A stretch of DNA of 64,000 bases from Lagopus muta (taxonomy: Eukaryota; Chordata; Aves; Galliformes; Phasianidae): positions 17,341,505-17,405,504 of the forward strand of contig NC_064434.1 of the NCBI RefSeq assembly GCF_023343835.1, read 5' to 3'. The translations under genes and the position numbers were made by a program. Positions within the stretch are counted from its first letter, which is position 1, and every line of letters starts with the position of its first letter. Below the pieces are notes generated by a model that did not search any database, was not told the DNA's origin, and saw only the letters and a program-made list of their open reading frames with translations. Below, one piece after another: positions 21,516-64,000 of the stretch.

Positions 21516-23344
21516 ACCTGCAGGTCCATCTTTCAGTAAATGCCTCACAGTTATGCAGGATGTGCTGCTCCTCAGCAACAGGCACAGAATGGTTTTGGGA
21601 TGAGTGTTCACCCATTTTTGAAGGGAAACGGTAAAAGCTTTTATTTTAAAAGTTGAAAACATTTAGTAAAAAAAGCATGTGTAGTTCTGCCTTTGGGTTT
21701 TGGACCGCAAGGTAGCAAAAGAGGCAGGTGCACCATGTGTTTGTGTTGGCAGAGCTGGGCTCAGTTTGTGCTGTAGGGTGCGTGCACAACCCACACTTGT
21801 AAAGTGAACGCCTGCGCAGAACTTAGATCGGCCTGCATAGCTTCTGTGCAGGGTTTCCTAAGCCTGGCTGAAAACTGAGTTACCATCAAAAACAAAGTTT
21901 AATTAGAGTCAAGTCCGTTGGCTAAACTTGTATGGTTGCTGTGCTATGCCATGCCATGTGGTTCAGGGCTCTGTGTGCCATGGCCATGGTGGCAGCGCTG
22001 GAGTTCCCTCTTGTACAGCACTAAATGCACTGAGGCACCCTGGTCCTGGAATAAACGTACAGGATTTTTCCAGATACAGCTACAGGATTAAACAACAATT
22101 ATTGCCAGCAACGGATTTGATTTCTTTGTCTCATATGCCACAGGAAGTCATATTTCTGAATACAGTGTAAAAATGACTCCTTTCTCCCGATGCTGCTCTT
22201 AATCCGTGGTATTCAGTCTAGCTTCTCTCTTCCCCTTAAACAGAAGTCGGCATGAGATTGTTCGTTCCTCCTCCACATACAGCACCATTACCCCATGGCA
22301 GACCAGGAGCCACCAGAAGGAGACCAGGCAATGCCCTCTGCTTGTGAGAGGCTTACAGCGTAGGGATGAAGGGATAGGTACAGGAAAGGAGCTGCCCACT
22401 GCAATTGCTTTCAACATCCCACTGATATAGAATGTGACCTCGGAAACAGGGCTGAACCACCTTGTTTTGTTGCCTCTCTGGAGGAATATAAACACCCAGT
22501 ACAGCTCCCATCTCCGAGCTGTCAGGGATAACACACGATAACACCGCCAAACACCATTCATCATTTTCATAGCACAATGCATTCTGTCACAGAGGGGTGG
22601 CTGTGACTGTGAGAGTCTCACTGTGAGCGCTTTTAAACACATGCCCTTTAGTGCTGTAGGTGTTCTTGAAAGGCTGAAAGCTTTGCTATCCAGAAGTATT
22701 TTTGTCAGCCAGGAAGAAAGCAATTTGGGGCCAGTAAAAGGATTCTGTGAAGAGCTTGCATGGGAGATTACACTGGGGGGAAAAATGTTAATATTAATAG
22801 AAAACACTCCAGGGAGTGGAGGGAGAACATGCAGTTCCTTTAGATGAGAAATGCTGTTTATTTTTATAGCTTTTTTTTTTTTCCCCACATACTACATATC
22901 TAAAAGTGAGAAGTGGAATCAATACTTTCTGGTCCAAAAACATGAGACTGTTTACTGCAGCTAGTGGAAAATCTCAGTGCATTGAAGTAGTATTAAAATT
23001 TATGTGTTTCCAGCAACGTCATGTTGGCAGCAGTAACACAGATGAGGGGAATATTTCATCTGCTTCAGGATTAAAGAAAAAAAAGGCAGGATAAATGGTA
23101 CTGCATTGAGGGGTTGGAAGATAGCTTGTAGGGTATCCGTGTATTATTTTTCACATTAATGCAGACTTGTTTGTAAGTGCATGTCCATAACTTTATCATG
23201 ACCAGCTTGTGAGAGCTTAGCCTTGTTTTTGCCATGAACTCAAGGAAAGCTGATCAATGGGCCATTTACTAAATTAGATGGGCAAACAGGTGGCCACAGA
23301 ATCCATGACTTTGGCCTCCTCTGTTATGTATCCCCAGGTAAGTG

Positions 23345-23815
23345 TCTTTGGCTGAGATAAGAGAGACACAGACCTGTTGGAGCTTGTCCACAGGAGGGTC
23401 GCCAAAATGATCCAAGAGATGGAACACCTCTCCTGCAAGGACAGGCTGAGAGCTGGGGCTGTTCATTCTGGAGAAGGTACTGAGGAGACCTGAGAGTGGC
23501 CTTTCAGTACCAACAGGGGAGCTGGAAGGAAAAAGGGGGCACTTTTTATCAGAATCTATTGAGATAGAACAAGGGGAAATGTTTTTTAACTAAGAGAAAA
23601 GTGAATGGATTGGATATAAGGAAAAGGTTTTTTCTTATGATAAGGGTAGTGAGGCACTGGAAAGGAATGCCAAGTGAGGTGGTGGCTGCCCCATGTCATA
23701 CTCGAGGAGGCTCTGAGCAACCTGATCTAACTGTAGGTGTCCCTGTTCATTGCAGGGAAGTTGGCCTGGATGGCCTTTAAAGGTCCCTTCCAACTCCAAC
23801 GATTCTGTGATTCAC
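23345..23815 (+). repeat. CR1 LINE 3' end, sense
   Basis: From 'gttggagcttgtccacagga' through 'gtcccttccaactccaac' to 'gattctgtgattca'. The 'ggtgtccctgttcattgcag' word before the tail is also in the copy at 60115-61166, suggesting the same subfamily, distinct from the copies at 12771 and 55835. Confidence 0.92.
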
Positions 23816-26800
23816 TTGGCATAGCTGGAAGCTTTAGTGCTGGGACATGTCACAGCCAGTCTGCAGTTCACTAACAGCATCCACACCAGCCACTTGGTCT
23901 TGTGCGTGCTGCCTGTAGGTACATACAGATGAGATCTTCAGCCAGCTAGCTGAAGGAAGTGCTGATGGAAGGGCTGTCCCAGCCTGCGCTGCAGGGTGCA
24001 GGGGCTGTACTGCTTTTCTGTGATTGCAGAGCTTGCGCATGGCTGAGCTTGAAGAGAAAAAATCTTCATGTATTCAGATTACTGAGCTCTGCCAGCAGAG
24101 CAGGCACTCTTCTGCCTAGTTTCTGACTCCAGATTTAGCTTGAGATAAAAATCTATTGGAAGGGACAGTGTCACGACAAAGGTGATCATTTAATATTGGC
24201 TGGAAGAGAGAGATGCACCTAACGGCTGAGGTGGCAGCTGAGCACCACACTGGAGAATGTCCCTTATTGCCAAACAGCAGATTTATATTTAGGTCAGACA
24301 GACACTGGGAGCCTGTTCTGTTCTGTGTTCAGAAGTTACATCATCTGTTTGGGATTTTGTCCTCTGAAAATGATAGAAATTCTCAAATTCTCCTCTCTCT
24401 CCCCAAAACAAGGTCACTGTCAGTTGTCTTGTTTCCTGAAGCCAAATAAGCACACCAACACATTGGGGAATGAGGCAGTGTTACCATTTAAATATTCCTT
24501 GCTCGGAGATCCGTATTTGATCTGAACTGCTGCACTCACTGTGACTTTACGATTTGATTCCCCAAACATTTTGCATTTGCAAAAATGTACTCAGATATAC
24601 TTGCAACTTGAAAAACCTGTGATTCTATGCAAGTCGCAAGCTCTCATTTTGTTAACTGTGTTAATACCCAGACAAGACAAAGAAAGAAAACGTGGAAAAT
24701 TAAAAAGCTTAGGCAAAGATTCAGCAGTTAAAGGGATGAGGACATCTTTTAATGGTGGCTTCTCCTGCTGTTGCTCTCTGTGGGATACTCCCACTAATTT
24801 TGAGAAGTTCCCTGCCATTTAATTACCTTCTATGCTGCTTGTCAGGGTACCACTAAGTAAGTTGTGCCTATCAATGAGCCGCATCTACTGGTGGAATGTT
24901 GGACTGAGTCTGATGGTGGCTATATGGCCCTGGCACCTTGAACCTAAATAACAGCCCATTCTCTCCCTCCCTTTGTGGGTAAATTGCGAGCTGTTGTTGC
25001 TGGCTTTCAGCTTTTCCTTTTTTTTTTTTTCTTTTTTTTTTTCTTTTCTTTTTTTTATAATGACGAGCACTCTTGTGTATATATAACAGAGGATTGTCTG
25101 CAAGTGTACCCAAAGCTAGGATAGGATGAGATGGTGTCAATCCAGAACAGCCAGGATAAGGCAATAGCTGCATCCCCCTGCCCACCATTTTATGCACTCA
25201 TTGTAGATGAGAACCTAAATTTGTAGTTCCCAAGCTGACTAGCAGAATAGCAGCTTTCCACAATCATTGCCATCAAGCCAGTGCTGGTGCTGGTTTGCAT
25301 TCAGTACCACAGAACCACTGTTGGGGTGCTAAAAAGTCCATGCAAGCTCCTACAGAGTGAAGTGTCTCTCTGTTAAAATACATATTTTCCAATGTTCTAT
25401 CAAGCAGGTAGAAAGAAAGGAGGAAAGTGGCGCCTTCCTTGGAGGTCATTTTGTATGGAAGAGCTCATGTTTAGAAAGACCATGTTCTAACATCTTTAGA
25501 GTTTCATTGGCCTTCGTGCCATTGAGCAACTTGAGAGATTGGTTCTGGCTGCTGTGCTTCTACCTATCTGCAATGTATTTAAATCTGAGTGTGATGATTT
25601 GGTCCTGCTTTCAGCATGCTACTTTTAGACTGATTGCATGCTGAAGCAGTGGAAGTGTGTTTCTCACTACAGTAAATATGTCTGGAGATGGGGCACTGAG
25701 TATCTTGCAGAATTCTGCTGGGTGGCTGCAATGCGTTTGATTGATGAAGTGCATTAGGTGGCACACAGGTGAGATGGACGTAACTTACTGTGCACACTTC
25801 ATTTATTCCCTTGTTTTGACGTGGAAGACACCTGCAGCAAAGGCTTCAGAAAAGCATAGTGTGTCTTACACCACTATCCGGCAGAAAACCTGCCAGTCCC
25901 CCGGGTGGGTGGTCAGTCCTGGTACATCCTTGTTCTGTAACCCTCCGGATGCACATCAGACTGAGGAAGGCTTTGGCTGCCAGCTCAGCGTTTCTGCAGA
26001 GTCACGAGCTCAGCTTGCGTGCAGCTGCGTGAGTGTTTGTACTGACATGAAGGATGGGGCAGGAAGAGGAGCGGTCACCCTGCCCGGTGTTCAGCAGTCC
26101 ACTGCAGGCTGAGGGCACAGGCATGTCTGCATGTTCCTTTTGGGAACATATCGTGTGTCCAGTGTGAAAGCTGAGGCACGAGGAACATCTCAGTGAGCAG
26201 CTGGTCGGAGGATGCTGCTATCACCTGAGCTGCAGCTGGGTACTAGAAATGGCAGAGAGCTGCTTATGCGCTGTGGAAGATCAAGGTCTCTGTGCATAAT
26301 GTAATTATCTGAATGTCTGAAGTACAGCTTATTTGCTCTTTTAATAAAGGAAGAAATTTAAATGCAAAACTTCTGGTAAGGCACATTAAGCTTTAAGGCT
26401 TGCATACAACAATCAGCTCACTCAGGCTATGCTTTTCCCACTTAGCTCTTCTCACTTAGACAGATGACACCTGCATGCTGTGTGTTAGAACCGAGCTCTG
26501 CCCTCATTTACACCAGGAACCCTCATTACATTCAGTGGAATTCATTGAATTTAACAGGATTGCCTGGTGTAATTAATGTTTTGAAGACAAATTTTGTCTT
26601 TAGAAAATGCATATACAGCATCTAGATACATAACTGCCTGAATATAGGAAATTCAAGCACTTCTACATATGTTACACCCAAACCATACAGCCACATCGAC
26701 ACAGTTTCTTGCATTTTACAAACAGTTAACAATTTGCATACACCCAGCAGTGGTAATATGCTTTTGCATTTAAATTTTAATTATTCTGCAAGTCTACCAG

Positions 26801-27956
26801 GATGTCACTTGTTTAATGGCCTGCTGAGCTTGGAGGTCACCTGGTCCAAATCTCCTCTACCATGCTTTTATCTGTGTAAAAGCCTCTACTAATAAGAACA
26901 CAGCAAACATACCAAAATGAGCCCTATGTAGTAATACATATGTATTAGAATTTAGAGAAACTTGGGGATTATGTTTTCAGGGTGTTGGTTTTGTTTTTTT
27001 TTTTAATTTGACTCTGACTGGGATCATAAATTTTTATTCTTTGCGATCTGAACGCAGACTGTTATTTGCGCACACAGTGAGCTTAAGGCACTACTGAATG
27101 CAGTTTCAAAGGAAGTGTTTTTATCCCTTGGTTGTAAAGCAGCAAAGTGACTTCTGCCTGCTGGGTGGTAGTGACTGAGGCTACTTTCACTTACAACTGG
27201 AAAAGGCTAATCGAGTTTACCAAAGTGTCATAGGAGTTGCAGAGGTGAGAAGATCACAAAACAAAGTAGTAAGATACCTGACCTTAAGCAGAATGCATAG
27301 GGATCTCTATGTTATTAAATTAAATGCCATTATAAAACTGTTTAACTGGACTTGTTCAGTTTGAGTCTCTGGATACAATGAAGGCTGTTACATACTGGGA
27401 TTTCTTCCTATCTCTAAGAAATCCCCCCAGATGAAAAACTGACCTATGCAGGAGATAACAGAACAGTAAAATTACTTACAATGAACAATCTGTTGCCAGA
27501 CAGGCATCTCCAGAGGTCCCTTCCAACAACAACCACTTTGTGATTGTGTACAGTGGTTATCTAACAACCTCACTGGAGAGCAATAGGCACACAGAGGTAC
27601 AGTAGTCAATATTTGGATTGAGGGAAATGACACATGCTATTAAAGCAACTGAATAAATGTGCTTTCAAAATTGCCTTTTCCATAATATACACTGTCAGTA
27701 ACTTTTAGCTGATGAAATTAGCTTAGATCATTTACTCATTCATTGCTGAAAAACAGTCATCAAAACAAATAAGGTCAAATGCATTTTTTTTTTCATATAA
27801 AAATAAGAGTCTGAGTAATTGAGTGTATGTATATATGCACTGTAACAAGGAATAACTAAGTAGGGATGAAGCTAGCTGTAGGTCAGCACAAAATCTTCAC
27901 AATGACATGATTATTAAGAGACAATAATGCCATTGCGTATTTATAACTGAATATAT
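23816..27956. other. intergenic between ADI1 and TRAPPC12
   Basis: No gene recognised. Small CR1-tail look-alikes occur near 26828-26862 and 27505-27546 ('ggtcccttccaaca', 'tttgtgattgtg') but are too short to be sure. A 123-codon plus frame at 25741-26112 resembles nothing known. Confidence 0.5.
25011..25057. repeat. 47-nt polypyrimidine tract
   Basis: Uninterrupted C/T run, mostly T with single C interruptions; the opposite strand is all purine. It could be a decayed poly(A) tail of a minus-strand retrocopy, but no source sequence adjoins it, or a simple slippage tract able to form a triplex. Confidence 0.7.
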
Positions 27957-27962
27957 TTTATT
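27957..27962 (-). terminator. TRAPPC12: TRAPPC12 poly(A) signal
   Basis: TTTATT on the plus strand, AATAAA on the gene strand, 77 nt after the stop codon. It is the first such signal after the stop; the downstream element is only moderately T/GT-rich. Confidence 0.6.
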
Positions 27963-28038
27963 TCACATTTACACAGTAGCAAGAGTATATACAACTTTTA
28001 AAATCAGCCCTGCAGGGAAATACTTAGTTGGAAATGAT

Positions 28039-63892
<35,854 letters not shown>

Positions 63893-64000
63893 CTGGGAAG
63901 AAGAAAAGAGTAAGTAGCAAGAACACATAAGCAAAACCCCCTAAAATGCACTACTGTTTATTTTGTCTGAAGGAACTACATTTTCCCATCAGGAAAAAGA

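Larger units (their letters stand above)
21001..23344. other. intergenic, no gene recognised
   Basis: Between CR1 copies. Contains a T-rich run near 21350-21367, a MIR-like remnant and a 229-codon minus-strand frame at 22199-22888 that starts inside a poly(A)-like run and matches nothing I know. Confidence 0.5.

Overview
This is ordinary vertebrate nuclear DNA, almost certainly from a bird and most likely a galliform such as chicken. The evidence is small exons with GT-AG introns, CpG-island promoters, a dominant load of CR1 LINE fragments (many ending in the ATTCTATG-type 3' tail), three copies of a Galluhop-like mariner, and no Alu or L1-type sequence. Gene content and order match the segment of human 2p25.3 that carries RNASEH1, ADI1 and TRAPPC12. 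That the bird segment lies on chicken chromosome 3 is recall and was not tested here.

Layout: 1-5100 is intergenic, with old CR1 pieces and one mariner. 5110-11135 is RNASEH1 on the + strand: a CpG-island promoter with NRF1-like sites, eight coding exons, 294 aa. 11136-13380 is a short intergenic gap holding a second mariner and a CR1. 13385-19741 is ADI1 on the + strand: CpG island, four coding exons, 180 aa, with an inverted CR1 pair in intron 1. 19742-27956 is intergenic (CR1 copies, one MIR-like remnant). From 27957 to the right edge is the 3' half of TRAPPC12 on the - strand: nine coding exons giving the last 347 residues, with introns up to 13.7 kb holding CR1 copies and the third mariner. 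Its N-terminal exons and promoter lie beyond 64000.

ADI1 and TRAPPC12 converge tail to tail; RNASEH1 and ADI1 run in tandem. The three genes do unrelated housekeeping jobs: RNA:DNA hybrid removal in nucleus and mitochondria, methionine salvage, and TRAPP vesicle tethering. Nothing suggests that they act as one system.

I found no undescribed biological system. The observations most worth a second look are a 98-codon reading frame overlapping RNASEH1 that stays open across two splice junctions, a cluster of NRF1-like sites in its promoter, an inverted CR1 pair in ADI1 intron 1, internally deleted mariner copies sharing one structure, and a repeat that runs to within a few bases of a TRAPPC12 splice donor. 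All exon borders were placed by eye from splice consensus, reading phase and family similarity. No alignment or expression data were used.
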